Shown: positions 46,033 to 55,028 of the stretch, piece after piece
How positions within the stretch are numbered: position 1 is the stretch's first letter
How the letters are laid out: every line of letters begins with the position of its first letter
From: ECT2AJA-044 sp965262845
GTDB taxonomy: Bacteria; Bacteroidota; Bacteroidia; Flavobacteriales; ECT2AJA-044
Direction of reading: 5' to 3'
DNA: 64,000 bases
Assembly: GCA_965262845.1 (NCBI GenBank)
Contig: CBDHFX010000001.1
Span: forward strand, 310,001-374,000
Translations under genes and position numbers: made by a program
Notes under the pieces: model-generated
Databases searched by the model: none
What the model was told of the DNA's origin: nothing
What the model saw: the letters and a program-made list of their open reading frames with translations, nothing else

Positions 46033-47535
46033 TTAGTTGGAAGGTTTGCAATGGCTGGCACGCCTCACATGTGTGGTCTGCCCTGATGTTGCCGGTTTGC
46101 AGTAGGTGCCAGTGATGCAGATCACCGCATTGATGCCGAGACCGATCACCCCGGCGTGGAAGCCCCAGATCATCGCTTTGCCCCCGAAGGTCAACCCCAA
46201 TGCCACTGCCAGCCCACATACCATCCCTACCAGTGCCGCCCGTGCCGACAGTCGCTTCCAGTACAACCCGAAAAAAAAGCATGGCGCAACCTGGATCAGG
46301 ACTTCAAACTTCAGCTCAAGCAACCGAACCAAGGTGGCATCAGTGCCAATGGCCACTGCAACCAGCAAAGCAACGATGACCCAAGAGCAGATCTTGCCTA
46401 CCTTCGTTAACTCAGCCCCGGTGGCCTTTGGTCGGAAATAGGGCAGATAAATATCCTTGGTAAACATGGACGAGATCGACAACAGTGCCGAATCTGCAGT
46501 AGACATCAATGCCGCCAGCACTGCGGCGAAAATCGCCACCACCAACCAGTAGCCCAACACCGATTCGCTCATCACCAGCGCGCAGAGCCGGGTCAATACC
46601 TGATCGCTTTCGGCTTTGCTCAGATCGGGTAGCACTACCGAGGCTGTTAAGCCGCATATTAAGGCCACCAGGGTTGTAGTCAGCGGCATAAAGGCCATCA
46701 GGGTCAGCGAGCGCTTGAGCACCGCAACCGAGCGACTCGCGTATAACCTTTGGATGGCTTGTGGATAAATGGCTGCCCCACAGCCCAGCAGCAATGCATA
46801 ACTGATCCATTTGTTGGTTCCCTCCAGGTCTGGTACCTGGACTTTGGGTGGATCCATTTCGCTCAGTTGGGCCACCACATGCTCCAGGCCCCCACCCAGC
46901 TTATGCGGAATGAGGAAGACCAAAATGCCGAAGCCCAACAGTAGCACACACCCCTGCATAACATCCGTCCAGGCCACTGAGCGCATCCCTCCCAGGGTTT
47001 CATAGACGACCATGATCACTGCCAAGCCGATAATGCCATAACTGCCCGGAATTGCACCATCGGTGATCCCTTCAACTGCTGCGCCCATGGCCTTGAGCTG
47101 AGCCAGTGTGTAGTTGCCCAACGCACAGATCATCAGGATCGCGCTCAAAAACGTCAGTGCCGACGAACGGAAGCGATACGTAATGTAATCGCCGGGGGTG
47201 ATAAATCCTTTCCTGCGCGCCAGCGCAACCAAGCGCGGAGCAAAGAGCAGGTAGCCAACGATGACCGAGAACATGAAGAGTACCGACGCTACCCACTCGA
47301 AACCAATGCGGTAGGTCTTACCCGTGAAGCCAAGGAACGTATTACCGCTGTATTGGGTCGCATATAGTGTTAAAAAGAGTACCGCGAGGCCCATTGAGCG
47401 CCCTGCCAGATAGAAGTCGGCCATGTTGTTGGAGCTGCGGCGCATACGTGCGATCCACCCCACGCCGATCATCGATACCAGGTATAGTCCCACTGCGATA
47501 AGTGCTCCCGGGCCAAATACCATACTGTCCATCAC
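46033..47535 (-). CDS. Sodium:solute symporter (SSS family)
   Basis: A 500-residue LeuT-fold Na+/solute symporter with about 13 membrane segments. SSS motifs are seen: FYLAGRSMGL, TQYSGNTFLGF, RFRSSALTF, GGMRSVAWTDVMQG and STADSALLSISSMFTKD. The substrate cannot be read; pantothenate and organic-acid transporters share this pattern. It overlaps the upstream small membrane-protein gene by 4 bp (ATGA), the usual arrangement for SSS transporters with a DUF3311/YhdT-like accessory. Confidence 0.9.
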   Translation of the reverse strand: MMDSMVFGPGALIAVGLYLVSMIGVGWIARMRRSSNNMADFYLAGRSMGLAVLFLTLYATQYSGNTFLGFTGKTYRIGFEWVASVLFMFSVIVGYLLFAPRLVALARRKGFITPGDYITYRFRSSALTFLSAILMICALGNYTLAQLKAMGAAVEGITDGAIPGSYGIIGLAVIMVVYETLGGMRSVAWTDVMQGCVLLLGFGILVFLIPHKLGGGLEHVVAQLSEMDPPKVQVPDLEGTNKWISYALLLGCGAAIYPQAIQRLYASRSVAVLKRSLTLMAFMPLTTTLVALICGLTASVVLPDLSKAESDQVLTRLCALVMSESVLGYWLVVAIFAAVLAALMSTADSALLSISSMFTKDIYLPYFRPKATGAELTKVGKICSWVIVALLVAVAIGTDATLVRLLELKFEVLIQVAPCFFFGLYWKRLSARAALVGMVCGLAVALGLTFGGKAMIWGFHAGVIGLGINAVICITGTYCKPATSGQTTHVRRASHCKPSN

Positions 47536-47783
47536 TCTTCCTCCTCAGTTTCAATCCAGTAGCGATGGATCACCCAACCTGTCCAAACGGCCAACAGCAG
47601 CACCGCCCCCAGTGACACCGCCACCCATAGCGGAAAGCCCAATATTAATGGCCCGCGATACCCTTCGGGCCAATACCAGGGAATGGCCAGCGCATAGAGT
47701 AGCAGATAAACGATCCAGACGTAGCCTACCCTGCGTGGCTCAGAGACGGGTTGTTCCTGAAATGTGCGACTGGTTTTTTCCAT
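47532..47783 (-). CDS. Small two-helix membrane protein, symporter partner (DUF3311/YhdT-like)
   Basis: An 83-residue protein with two predicted membrane helices (YVWIVYLLLYALAI and VAVSLGAVLLLAVWTGWVI), a GFPLW turn, and an acidic tail (ETEEEE). Small proteins of this shape precede SSS symporter genes in many bacteria. The 4-bp overlap with the symporter gene supports a shared function. Family assignment is by topology and context. Confidence 0.7.
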   Translation of the reverse strand: MEKTSRTFQEQPVSEPRRVGYVWIVYLLLYALAIPWYWPEGYRGPLILGFPLWVAVSLGAVLLLAVWTGWVIHRYWIETEEEE

Positions 47784-47794
47784 TCCATCCTGTG

Positions 47795-49093
47795 TTATGA
47801 TTTGCTTAAGTCCAATAGTGTATCGCTGATGCGCTCTCTCAGTTCATCATCTACTTTTTGATCAGCGGCATACTCGTTCCATTTCATAATAGTGCTATTC
47901 ACTTCATCAATAATTTGGTCAGGCCTTCTGATGTTCATTCTGTGAGCAACTTCAAGCAGATCGCTGCGCTCTATATTATTCCGCTTACCGTTTACGCTCA
48001 GGCAGTGCTGGCTTACCCATATGCTGGATGGCCGATACGCATGACATAGGTCAAATGCAGGTGCGAGTGACCACTCACCATTTTTGTTCATGGTAAAGGC
48101 AACATTTTTTGTGTGATCATCACAATTTCTGCCAACCACGTTAAAGACCATTCTTCTGTATAGCTGCTCTGCCTGAGGATACGGCAATGTTAACATCCGC
48201 ATCGTTTCGAATAGGTCTTCGTAACTGAAGATGCCGATGTCATTGAAATCAAAATGCCTCATGGCACAGAAGGATTGTACATGAACCTTTCCTTTTTCAT
48301 GAATACGATCAAATCGTTTGGTCATGAAATGAGCCCTGTCATTTTCCTCTAACAGCTCACTCTCCATCATTTCAATTCCGGCGTCTACAGCCATCTTGTA
48401 ATAAGCCATTTCAACCCGGCCATAGCCATGAGTTACATCCAATTGATCGTCCCGTATCCCATCAAATTTGATGAGGTAATGCCCGAATCCTTTTGGGGCA
48501 TTTGCCTGTCCACTTCTGATTTCACCGGTCTTTTGATTGTATGCGATCAGTGCCTTTGCCCGGGCTCCGCCAGCAGATGTGCCGATCTTCAGAACTGTTT
48601 GCAAGGCTTTTTCTTCACCAGGCGTTAAGCGGGCAGTAAATTCCCGGCGGCCAGATAGCATTTTTGAAGTTATTTCCACCAATTCACTGATCTCGAGCTG
48701 TATTGAATTATCGCCGGACCTGGGAACAGTTGGTTCGAACTCCAGTGCACCCATTGCCCGTTGTCCTATCAAACACAGGGTCTCAACAGGGTTTATACTG
48801 TTGGCCGGGCGATTATTTTTTACCAGCCATTGATTGATCAATGCGTTACCATACCTATCTGGTAACACGTCAGCCAAAAGCCCGGGTAACCCTTTAAAGG
48901 TGGGGTTGTTCCTATGCTCCGGGAATCTGAATATGTCCTGACCTTTGTTGAGGGGCATCATAATGGGAGCCAGGTTGAGCCCAAGAGATCCAAAATCTCT
49001 CTCGTATTGGAAGGTGCCTATGCCGGTATCACCGTTCCATGCCACTGCCCCAACCCTTTTATTCCACAGATGGACATACGCTGTAGTAATCAT
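47795..49093 (-). CDS. hipA: HipA-family serine/threonine kinase toxin
   Basis: HipA toxins phosphorylate a translation target (glutamyl-tRNA synthetase in E. coli) and halt growth. The 432-residue protein is full length: N-subdomain 1 (YVHLWNKRVGAVAW), the glycine-rich loop TSAGGARAK, a HYLIKFDG strand, and the catalytic region NVVGRNCDDHTKN followed by LAPAFDLCHA. Key kinase residues are intact, so it is probably active. ATG 49093 shares a base with the hipB stop (TAATG). It ends 11 bp before the small symporter-partner gene. Confidence 0.92.
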   Translation of the reverse strand: MITTAYVHLWNKRVGAVAWNGDTGIGTFQYERDFGSLGLNLAPIMMPLNKGQDIFRFPEHRNNPTFKGLPGLLADVLPDRYGNALINQWLVKNNRPANSINPVETLCLIGQRAMGALEFEPTVPRSGDNSIQLEISELVEITSKMLSGRREFTARLTPGEEKALQTVLKIGTSAGGARAKALIAYNQKTGEIRSGQANAPKGFGHYLIKFDGIRDDQLDVTHGYGRVEMAYYKMAVDAGIEMMESELLEENDRAHFMTKRFDRIHEKGKVHVQSFCAMRHFDFNDIGIFSYEDLFETMRMLTLPYPQAEQLYRRMVFNVVGRNCDDHTKNVAFTMNKNGEWSLAPAFDLCHAYRPSSIWVSQHCLSVNGKRNNIERSDLLEVAHRMNIRRPDQIIDEVNSTIMKWNEYAADQKVDDELRERISDTLLDLSKS

Positions 49094-49440
49094 TACCAAT
49101 CAGATCCCTGGTCTCTATTTTCGTTTGACCTGCTTGCTCTTTTGCGCTTTTTTATTTCCAGATCAGCGAGTTCGATCGGGCTTAATTCCTTAAACACCTT
49201 AAAGTGTTTGAGAACACCTAACTGATCCAGTGACCTGAGCGTTTGTATCAATGTTATCAACGTACATCTACGCCCAAGTTCCAGGTCAGATAGTGTGGTT
49301 CGGTTGATCCCTGCCTTGGTTGCGAGTTGTTCCTGTGTGATATTTTTCTCTAACCGATCATGCCGGATGAATGCTCCAATGGACTTAATGATCATGTCAT
49401 CACTCATCCGTTTTAATTCCATGATGGAAAATTCCCTCAT
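49093..49440 (-). CDS. hipB: HipB-like XRE-family antitoxin/repressor
   Basis: A DNA-binding antitoxin with a Cro/C1 helix-turn-helix (about residues 20-70: NITQEQLATKAGINRTTLSDLELGRR). The frame extends to a GTG at 49452; ATG 49440 is chosen, and ATG 49422 (MELKRM) is also possible, in which case a third operator-like box would sit directly before the start codon. It is translated ahead of hipA and should repress both through the dyad boxes upstream and near its 5' end. Confidence 0.9.
   Translation of the reverse strand: MREFSIMELKRMSDDMIIKSIGAFIRHDRLEKNITQEQLATKAGINRTTLSDLELGRRCTLITLIQTLRSLDQLGVLKHFKVFKELSPIELADLEIKKRKRASRSNENRDQGSDW
49423..49438. promoter_or_regulatory. Third, degenerate HipB-type operator box
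   Basis: GATGGAAAATTCCCTC keeps the GATG half-site and differs by one base in the opposite CATC half (CCTC). It lies inside or immediately before the hipB start, depending on the start used. Confidence 0.35.
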
Positions 49441-49475
49441 TATATTTTTCACTTGATTAATGACCGCATTTTTTT

Positions 49476-49483
49476 CAAATATA
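49476..49483 (-). promoter_or_regulatory. -7 element for hipBA
   Basis: TATATTTG on the minus strand fits TAnnTTTG. It would give a leader of about 30 nt to ATG 49440. Operator box 1 lies just upstream. Confidence 0.5.
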
Positions 49484-49511
49484 AAACATCTTTGTTAAAA
49501 TAGGTTGTTTT

Positions 49512-49567
49512 GATGGAAAAAGCCATCGTAATAAATAAAAAATCAATTAATGATGATAAAAACCATC
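49512..49567. promoter_or_regulatory. Paired HipB operator boxes
   Basis: Two dyads of the form GATG-N8-CATC: GATGGAAAAAGCCATC (49512-49527) and GATGATAAAAACCATC (49552-49567, extended arms ATGATG/CATCAT). Their starts are 40 bp apart, about four helical turns. The 8-base spacer equals that of the E. coli HipB operator (TATCC-N8-GGATA), which supports HipB binding. They lie between hipB and the divergent peptidase gene. Confidence 0.6.
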
Positions 49568-49680
49568 ATGAAAATCAATTCTAAACAAATGGTGGAGCTC
49601 TGAACCCAGGAGCGGGAAAGCATGCATCGGCATCTATAGGCATGTAACTAACGTTTTCGTTTAGCACCATTACGTTTTTT

Positions 49681-49698
49681 TATCTTTCCTTATCTTTG
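49681..49698 (+). promoter_or_regulatory. Promoter region for the ImmA/IrrE-DUF4411 pair
   Basis: TATCTTTC (49681) and a perfect TATCTTTG (49691-49698) lie in tandem. A leader of about 85 nt precedes the ATG at 49789. An imperfect dyad (CTAACG and CGTTTAG, about 49648-49665) sits just upstream and may bind the downstream HTH protein. Confidence 0.5.
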
Positions 49699-49788
49699 GC
49701 CAACTTTAGGGTTGATCAATTGAGTAGACAAGAAGATTAGGCGTACAGCTTAGCAAAAAAGGGTTCGGGCAGTCAGGACCACCTCAAA

Positions 49789-50910
49789 ATGGCACACATA
49801 AAGGTAGATATCAATCCTGACATTCTCAGATGGGCCCGTGAAGAGGCAGGCTATACCATTGACGAAATAACCTCAAAATTGGCCCCCCTCAAGAAATATG
49901 CTTCCTGGGAAACAGACGGCAGGGACGTTCCGCTTGGCAAGCTCAAAAAGATCGCTAACAGCTACAAGCGACAAGTAGCCGTTTTCCTTTTACCTGAGGT
50001 TCCGGAAAAAATTAGCAGACCGAAAGACTATAGAAACCTCTCTCCTGCTAAAAGCAAGTTATCTAAAGAAGTCCTTCTTGTGTTACGGAGATCTGCAAGG
50101 CTACAACATCTGGCTCTGGAACTTCAGGGAGAGTCATATTGGAAGAGCCGATACGAGTGGCTTAACGAGCTCGGTTCATTTAGGGAACCAGGCAAAACAA
50201 AGAACGAAGAAGTAACCAGCTGGCTAAGAAAAAAGGTAGGGATAACTATTGAGGATCAGTTGCAATGGAAATCGGCGGGTAATGAGGTATACAAAAAGTG
50301 GAGGTTGGCCCTGGAAGAAAAGCTGGGGCTGCTCGTTTTTCAGTTCCCAATGCCCATGAAAGAGTTACAGGGGTTTTGCCTAACAGACAGCGTACCCTAT
50401 GTGATCGTTACCAACAGTAATCATAGCTATTTTGGCAGAGTGTTTACACTCTGCCATGAGCTGGCGCATATTATGAGGCACCAATCCGGTATGTGTGTCA
50501 TAGATTTCACCAATACCATACAGGAGCAGGAAGAACGGGAGTGTAACCGATTTGCCGCTGATTTTCTTGTGCCAAAAAACACCCTTGTTCCAACTGACAA
50601 CCTGGAAAAGATCAAGGAGCGTTCCAAAAAGCTGGGTGTAAGCCGGGAAGTTTACCTAAGACGATTATCTGATGAGGGGTATTTGTCGAAGGAAACGTTT
50701 TTCCAATTACTTGATCAGATAAAAGCTACTTATGATGAAGGCAAAAAAAGAAGAGGCGGGTATGCTACACCTAAAATAAAAAGCAAGGCATCAAGGGGTG
50801 AAACCTTTTTCAATATGGTCCTGGATGCGGTTAACAGTAATCGTATTAGCTATTCGGAGGCTTCGCATGCTTTGGATTTACGCGTTAGCCGGCTAGTTAA
50901 TGAGCTCTGA
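49789..50910 (+). CDS. HTH/ImmA-IrrE-family metallopeptidase antitoxin
   Basis: A 373-residue protein with an N-terminal XRE-like helix-turn-helix region (about 8-65: AREEAGYTIDEITSKL) and a zinc-peptidase domain of the ImmA/IrrE type: CHELAHIMRH gives the HExxH motif and ECNRFAADFLVP the third ligand. Proteins of this type act as regulators that can cleave repressors, and in toxin-antitoxin pairs they fill the antitoxin role. The C-terminal 60 residues (ISYSEASHALDL) may be another DNA- or toxin-contact segment. It overlaps the DUF4411 gene by 11 bp. Confidence 0.88.
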   Translation: MAHIKVDINPDILRWAREEAGYTIDEITSKLAPLKKYASWETDGRDVPLGKLKKIANSYKRQVAVFLLPEVPEKISRPKDYRNLSPAKSKLSKEVLLVLRRSARLQHLALELQGESYWKSRYEWLNELGSFREPGKTKNEEVTSWLRKKVGITIEDQLQWKSAGNEVYKKWRLALEEKLGLLVFQFPMPMKELQGFCLTDSVPYVIVTNSNHSYFGRVFTLCHELAHIMRHQSGMCVIDFTNTIQEQEERECNRFAADFLVPKNTLVPTDNLEKIKERSKKLGVSREVYLRRLSDEGYLSKETFFQLLDQIKATYDEGKKRRGGYATPKIKSKASRGETFFNMVLDAVNSNRISYSEASHALDLRVSRLVNEL

Positions 50911-51415
50911 CAAAAATGACATTTATTGTTTTGATGCCAGTGCATTTATAACCATACATCGGTTTTATCGGCAAAGTATGATGCCGGAACTATGGGATCA
51001 TTTGCAAACGATGTTCGAAAAAAACCAGTTGTATTCACATGAGCTAGTTTATGACGAAATAGTTCCATCTCAAGGAGAAAAAGATGAATTGGCCAAATGG
51101 ATATTTGGGTTCAAAAAGTACTTCCTTCCCAAGTCACAGGAGCAGATGGATCACCTTCACGAAATTTTGCGCGAGTTCCCAAAATTGATTGATCCGGAAT
51201 CGGAAAAAGATCAGGCAGACCCATACTTGATTGCTATGCTTAAAATTAAAAAGGAAGAAGGGCTATTTGGAAGCAATTCGGATGTCCTGGTCAGCAGCGA
51301 ATCTGAAAGGTCCGGTATTAAATTGCCTGCGGCTTGTAAGCGTTACAAAATTCGACACATGAGCACCTTATCGTTTCTCGAAGACAATTTCAATTTCAGT
51401 ATCAATAGAAAATAG
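50900..51415 (+). CDS. DUF4411 PIN-like domain protein, probable toxin
   Basis: A 171-residue protein typical of DUF4411, a PIN-like nuclease family found next to ImmA/IrrE peptidases. PIN-type acidic positions are recognisable: CFDASAFI near the start, YDEIV in the middle and DQADPYLIA further on. A fourth acidic site is less clear (SSESERSG). It would act as an RNase toxin controlled by the overlapping upstream gene; this follows from family context, not from a test. Confidence 0.82.
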   Translation: MSSDKNDIYCFDASAFITIHRFYRQSMMPELWDHLQTMFEKNQLYSHELVYDEIVPSQGEKDELAKWIFGFKKYFLPKSQEQMDHLHEILREFPKLIDPESEKDQADPYLIAMLKIKKEEGLFGSNSDVLVSSESERSGIKLPAACKRYKIRHMSTLSFLEDNFNFSINRK

Positions 51416-51493
51416 TGCAATGGTCTATTCCGGCCTTGAGCCAAAATCACACCTGCCCAAATAAAGGGTTCGGATGACTACCGGGACCACTGC

Positions 51494-52486
51494 TCACTGA
51501 ACCATCAGATTGCACCCGCGGACTTCGGCATCATCAAACCGCCCCAGGACTTCTGTTCCACCCTCCGGGTGAAGACGGCCCAGATCCTGTGTGGCGATGA
51601 AGGCACACGAATAGATATTGGCCAGGTCCATGATGTTGATCCCACCCGTTTGCCCCTCCGGAGCAGGTGAAAGAGGGTCTTCGGTATCGCGCAGACGGAT
51701 TTCCATCCAGGGCGGGCACAGGAATCTTCCGCCCGTGAGGGCGTAGGCCTGGGAGAGCAGCTCGGTCATGCCGTATTCTGAATGGATCTGCCTGACCCCG
51801 AAGGCCGTGGAAAGTACTGTGTGCAGTTCGGATCGGATCATTTCGCGTCGCCGGCCTTTCATTCCGCCTGTTTCCATCACCACCGCCGTTTCGGGGAGGG
51901 CAACCGGGTACTTTTCAGCTAGGTCAAGGAGGGCAAAGCTAACGCCCAGCAGCAGGATGCGTCGATTTGAGGTTCGGTGTTTCAGAAGAAGTTCATGCAC
52001 CTTTTCGGGTTCGTTAAGGAAGGATCCGGAATCGGGGTGATCACTGAGCCGGATGAGTCCGGCCGTCATGTCGATGAGCGAGCTGCCACTGCGTGCAAAG
52101 TAGGAGGGCAACAGGGCGAAGATCACGTATTCCGAAGGGTCTCCATAGAATTGCCGGAAGGTGCGTTCATAGCTTTCGCGGTAGATTTCCCGGTCTGCGA
52201 CCAGATGCCGGGACGGTGCTTGCCCGGTTGTGCCCGAGGAGGTGTATTCGACCGAGGGAGTATATCCGTCCGCGAGGACGGTATGGCTTTTAAAGAACTC
52301 CACGGGTAAATATGGGATGTGATCTGCCTGATTGACGGAATTCGGGTCAATGCGGAGGTAATGCAGGAACTCGCGATAGGGAGGGACATGCCTGGCCTGC
52401 CATCGAAAGAGCTCAAGGGCAAGGTGATGACGATCCGGTTTGGAGGCACAGTGAAAAAGCTTATCTTTGAAGGTGACAGGGTCCAT
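51494..52486 (-). CDS. LuxE/acyl-protein synthetase-like adenylating enzyme
   Basis: A 330-residue member of the LuxE family (acyl-protein synthetase, related to phenylacetate-CoA ligases). An ATP/adenylate-binding motif is present (YTSSGTTGQAPS), as are the METGGMKGRR and HSEYGMTELLSQAY segments. LuxE activates fatty acids in bacterial luminescence, but no luxA, B, C or D gene is in the window. Similar stand-alone genes in Bacteroidota are thought to activate an acyl group for an unknown acceptor. It is divergent from a lipoprotein gene only 34 bp away. Confidence 0.85.
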   Translation of the reverse strand: MDPVTFKDKLFHCASKPDRHHLALELFRWQARHVPPYREFLHYLRIDPNSVNQADHIPYLPVEFFKSHTVLADGYTPSVEYTSSGTTGQAPSRHLVADREIYRESYERTFRQFYGDPSEYVIFALLPSYFARSGSSLIDMTAGLIRLSDHPDSGSFLNEPEKVHELLLKHRTSNRRILLLGVSFALLDLAEKYPVALPETAVVMETGGMKGRRREMIRSELHTVLSTAFGVRQIHSEYGMTELLSQAYALTGGRFLCPPWMEIRLRDTEDPLSPAPEGQTGGINIMDLANIYSCAFIATQDLGRLHPEGGTEVLGRFDDAEVRGCNLMVQ

Positions 52487-52520
52487 TATAGACGATAGGG
52501 CCGAAAAGTCCGTTATTATA

Positions 52521-53036
52521 ATGATGGAACGTTGGTCAAAGGTACTGTTAATGGTTGGGGCGGCGACGATGCTGTGGACAGCCTGTTTGCATACGGAGGA
52601 TTATCCGCCCGAGCCCATCATCACGTTTGACGGTTTTGTATTGATGGATTCCGTAGATCAGTTGGGGAACGAAAACACCTACTGCACCGTTACGATCGGA
52701 TTTACGGATGGTGATGGGAATGTGGGACTACGGGAGAGTGATATCACGGGGCGTTTTGATCCCGACAGCCTGTACTACCACAATTTACTGGTTGACTACT
52801 ACGAATGGGATGGTTCCCTGAACGATTTCAAACTGATTGATCTAGACCCATCGTTCAATGCGCGGATCCCTTATTTGACTCCGGAGGGGAACAACAAGAC
52901 CCTGAAGGGAGAGATCATTTACGGGATGAATGTATCGTTTACCGGGAGCGATACGATCCGGTTCCATTTCCGCCTGGTGGATCGCAGTTTTAAGGAGAGC
53001 AATATGGTGGAATCTCCTCCGATCTATCTGAATTAG
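52521..53036 (+). CDS. Small lipoprotein of unknown function
   Basis: About 171 residues from ATG 52521 (ATG 52524 is equally possible). A signal peptide with lipobox LWTAC gives mature CLHTEDYPPEP. The remainder is beta-rich with a GFTDGDGNVGLR motif, seen in many Bacteroidota surface lipoproteins. No function is known. Its end overlaps the convergent Na/Pi transporter by 4 bp. Confidence 0.78.
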   Translation: MMERWSKVLLMVGAATMLWTACLHTEDYPPEPIITFDGFVLMDSVDQLGNENTYCTVTIGFTDGDGNVGLRESDITGRFDPDSLYYHNLLVDYYEWDGSLNDFKLIDLDPSFNARIPYLTPEGNNKTLKGEIIYGMNVSFTGSDTIRFHFRLVDRSFKESNMVESPPIYLN

Positions 53037-54988
53037 TCTTTGGGCACGATCGCCCCGGATACGTTGAAAGCATGGTCGGCTATTTTTTCCAGGCTGTGAA
53101 TGAGGTCGTTGTAATACGCACCTGAGCGGATCGGGTAGAGGCCCTTTTCGATGTTCTGGAGGTGCTCGTTACGCAGGTTGTTACGCAGGTTGTTGATTTC
53201 CTCCTCAATGTCCCTGGCCTCTTTGATCGTTATTTTTTCATATTCCTGTTCGAGGTTGTTAACCATCACTTTGATTGATCTTTCGACGGCAAGGAACATG
53301 AGTTCAGACTTCTGACGAAGTTCGGGCGTGAAATAGGCTTTGATTGCCCGGCGTCGCTCGAGATTCTGGCCAATCTGATAGCAAAGGTCACCAATGCTCT
53401 CCAAATCACTGATGATGCTGAGCATGCCGCGGACCCGACCCGAAGCCTCCCGGGATAATTCGCTTTCTGAAACTTTGCTCAGGTATTTGGCTATCTCCAG
53501 TTCCATTCGGTCGGTCATTTCCTCATATTTGGCAACACGTTTGAGCAGTTTCCGGAATTTCTTATCCTCTGTGGCGTGCAGAAGCTGAGGCACTATTTCA
53601 TAAAGCCTCCTGGTGATTTCCCCGAATTTACTGATCTCCTTACGGGCCTCAATAATGGAGAGTTCTGCGGTGCCCATCATACCGCCACCGATATAACTGA
53701 GGTGGAACACTTCATCTTCCACTCCCTTAGCGGGCAGGAAACGGGTCACTGTTCGGGCAATAAAAGGGACAAACCATACCAGAAGCAACGTGTTGAGGAT
53801 GTTGAAGGTGGTGTGAAAGATCGACAGGGCGATCGGGATGGCACTAGCTTCCTGGGAGGGGCGCGCTCCTATGCTCTCAACGGAATACTGAGCGGGTTGA
53901 ATGCCTATGGCGGCGAGTTGCTCACGAATCCGGATCTGCGCCAGGGAATCAATGTTGATCCCATTTTCCTTAGCTGTAAAAAGGTCATAATGCACATCCA
54001 GCCGTGCAGGCTGGTTCCATTTCCATGAAATGTAGTCATTGACTTCGGAGAATTGCTCCTGCAGATGGTGGTTTAGCTGCCCGGGATCCGGTGCTTTACT
54101 GAAGGTATAGATGCGTCCGCCGACCCCGCTGATCACCGGGTTTTTTGCCATATAGTTATTGATGCTGGTAATGAACAGCGGGAATGCGACAATCATCCAA
54201 AGAACTCCGAAGACGTTGAACACAAAGTGGGCGCGCGCCGCTCGTTTGGCGTGTACATTGGCTACGAGCGCCGCCAAATTGGCTGTGATGGTAGTTCCGA
54301 TATTCTCGCCGAGGATCATGGCGGCAGCCAGCTGGAAAGGGATCCAGCCCTGATAGCACATCACCAGGGTGAGCGCCATGGCGGCGGAGGAAGACTGAAC
54401 GATGACGGTAATGACCGAACCTACGCCGATGAAGATGAGTATGGAAAGTAGTCCCCGGTCCGTGTACCGGCTGAGGAATTCGAGCACTTCCGGGTTGGAT
54501 TGCAGATCAGGTACGCTTTCTTTCAGGAATTCGAGTCCCATGAACAGCAGGGAAAATCCGATCAGGACCTCTCCCCACGATTTAATAATGCTGCGGGAAG
54601 AGAAGAGCATGGGAAATCCAAAGGCGATGATGGGAAGCGCCATAGCGGAGATCTTGACCTTAAACCCGAAAATGGAGATCAACCAGGCAGTTAGGGTGGT
54701 CCCGACATTGGCGCCCATAATTACGCCGATGGATTCGACCAGTGAAAGCAGTCCGGCGTTCACGAAACTGACCACCATTACCGTTGTGGCTGATGATGAC
54801 TGGACCAGCGAGGTAATGATGAATCCGGTAAACACGCCAAAGCCACGGTTTGATGTCATGGCGCTGAGGATGCGACGCATGCGGTTTCCAGCGACTTTCT
54901 GGATCCCGTCGCTCATGACTTTCATTCCATAAATAAAAAGGCCGAGTGCTCCGATGAGCGACAGAAGGTTGAACAGCGAATAGTTCAT
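53033..54988 (-). CDS. Na+/phosphate cotransporter with PhoU-like C-terminal domain
   Basis: A 651-residue NptA/SLC34-type transporter. It carries the duplicated Na/Pi motif, SLVQSSSATTVM in the first half and IVQSSSAAMALT in the second, in about 8-9 membrane segments. A periplasmic insertion lies around residues 295-370. The C-terminal 200 residues form a PhoU-like helical domain (ISDLESIGDLCYQIGQNL and SLEKIADHAFNVSG). It should import inorganic phosphate with Na+. It lies 40 bp downstream of the cupredoxin protein gene and may be co-transcribed with it. Confidence 0.92.
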   Translation of the reverse strand: MNYSLFNLLSLIGALGLFIYGMKVMSDGIQKVAGNRMRRILSAMTSNRGFGVFTGFIITSLVQSSSATTVMVVSFVNAGLLSLVESIGVIMGANVGTTLTAWLISIFGFKVKISAMALPIIAFGFPMLFSSRSIIKSWGEVLIGFSLLFMGLEFLKESVPDLQSNPEVLEFLSRYTDRGLLSILIFIGVGSVITVIVQSSSAAMALTLVMCYQGWIPFQLAAAMILGENIGTTITANLAALVANVHAKRAARAHFVFNVFGVLWMIVAFPLFITSINNYMAKNPVISGVGGRIYTFSKAPDPGQLNHHLQEQFSEVNDYISWKWNQPARLDVHYDLFTAKENGINIDSLAQIRIREQLAAIGIQPAQYSVESIGARPSQEASAIPIALSIFHTTFNILNTLLLVWFVPFIARTVTRFLPAKGVEDEVFHLSYIGGGMMGTAELSIIEARKEISKFGEITRRLYEIVPQLLHATEDKKFRKLLKRVAKYEEMTDRMELEIAKYLSKVSESELSREASGRVRGMLSIISDLESIGDLCYQIGQNLERRRAIKAYFTPELRQKSELMFLAVERSIKVMVNNLEQEYEKITIKEARDIEEEINNLRNNLRNEHLQNIEKGLYPIRSGAYYNDLIHSLEKIADHAFNVSGAIVPKD

Positions 54989-55028
54989 GGAGCTACATTT
55001 GGTGGCAGGAACAGAATCTGCGCGGAGT

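Noticed and set aside
47784..51490. Mobile element carrying the toxin-antitoxin genes
   Set aside because: No transposase, integrase, terminal inverted repeat or target duplication could be found by eye.
51494..52486. Luminescence operon
   Set aside because: Only a LuxE-like gene is present; luxA, B, C and D are absent.
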